Part shown: piece after piece, positions 63,188 to 64,000 of the stretch | Position numbering within the stretch: position 1 is the stretch's first letter | Layout of the letters: every line of letters starts with the position of its first letter | Assembly (NCBI GenBank): GCA_949361645.1 | Contig: OX442419.1 | Span: forward strand, 8,111,377 to 8,175,376 | Direction of reading: 5' to 3' | DNA: 64,000 nt | Source: Spongilla lacustris | Lineage: Eukaryota > Porifera > Demospongiae > Spongillida > Spongillidae | The notes under the pieces: generated by a model | The model's input: the letters and a program-made list of their open reading frames with translations, nothing else | Told to the model about the DNA's origin: nothing | Database searches by the model: none | Program-made: the position numbers and the translations under genes

Positions 63188-64000
63188 TATGTTCGTTTTA
63201 CTTTAGCCTGCATGCAGCTCGTCTATATATTATCTCTGAATGAATGAAGCGCGTAGGCTAGGCACGTGCACTGATACGCCTACGCGGAGGAAAAAAGTTG
63301 ATTCGTTAGCGCTTTTGAGCCGCATTGTCAATCTTAAAAGTTTGTCTGCATGTGTACGTAGCATCAGTACACGTAAAGCGCTTTAATTCAACTGCATGCA
63401 GAGCACTCTCTGGGGCTTCGCCAATGGAAGAGCGCTATCCCAATACTTACATTTAAGGAAAGCTTTATGCCTACACATCGGAGCGCTGAGCAGCCGGTCT
63501 ACCACTAGGCCAAAGCCTCTGCATCATACACACCACACTCCATATCATATTATGGCATCAGGCCCAAACGGCCCAAAACCCCTTGCTGTCTCTGCACACA
63601 TGCAGCGTGTGGTTTGTTTGGACATACAACGTATATATGCAGAGCACCAATAGCCGGTCAAACTAAAATAACGCAAAATAACAGTTCTCAAGAAAGGCGT
63701 GTTTCTTGGAAACGTGCTTGCGACTGACAACCGTACGTATACGGCCTATGTATATATGGGACAGTGTCCAGCAAAATCGGGCTTGTGAGGTTATAATTTT
63801 ATCACTATAAAAAGTGCACGTAATACTAAACAATACATCTTCGCAACGGTACAACCTTTTCCTTTCAAATTTCGTACCCATGTTCCTACATCATCTCTCT
63901 ATGTTCATATCCATTTTAGCGCTAGATTGCTAATACAACAGGTTAGAATTTAACATTTCTCCACGTACGAGTGTTGAAAACGCGTCAAATTCGGAATGTG
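63188..64000. other. Noncoding stretch to window end
   Basis: No recognised exon, repeat or terminal sequence. Confidence 0.4.

Overview
The window is eukaryotic nuclear DNA, almost certainly from an invertebrate animal. The spliced genes that can be rebuilt are animal families (uridine phosphorylase, an AREL1-type HECT ubiquitin ligase, a galectin, a TRAF-like RING protein, ankyrin exons). Their introns are GT-AG and often only 55-150 bp long, and noncoding DNA is AT-rich with many ACATGTA palindromes. A demosponge would fit; this is inference, because nothing in the window names the species. A run of exactly 200 N at 14381-14580 is an assembly gap.

Layout. 1-14.3 kb (+ strand): five isolated, near-identical ankyrin exons spaced through DNA full of foldback elements and minisatellites. 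14.6-15.9 kb (+): a 437-codon protein with two RING plus TRAF-zinc-finger modules and a His/Pro-rich tail. 18.5-22.4 kb (-): a complete six-exon uridine phosphorylase (about 293 aa). 22.6-42.4 kb (-): an 18-exon AREL1-like E3 ligase (about 931 aa), rebuilt from a membrane-anchor first exon to the catalytic HECT cysteine, with consistent phase at every junction. Its 7.5-kb sixth intron holds a small two-exon membrane-protein candidate (27.25-27.53 kb) and a 3.3-kb minisatellite. 43-47 kb: several foldback or terminal-inverted-repeat elements. 47.5-47.9 kb (-): a decayed Ty3/Gypsy-type integrase. 48.4-49.3 kb (+): a tandem galectin with two apparent frameshifts. 52.1-54.9 kb (-): a second, truncated and broken copy of the AREL1 3' half. 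The surrounding duplication runs to about 57.6 kb and carries a foldback insertion that is absent from the first copy. 57.9-63.2 kb: more transposon ends, including one element nested in another.

The two protein-degradation genes (RING/TRAF-zf and AREL1-like) and the nucleoside-salvage gene have no visible functional link. AREL1 and uridine phosphorylase are tandem on the minus strand, with only 185 bp between the AREL1 stop and the UPP start. The window is dominated by palindromic foldback DNA and by tandem arrays whose unit is a multiple of three or that lack stops; most long open frames lie in such arrays and are not genes. No bacterial, viral-genome or CRISPR features were seen.
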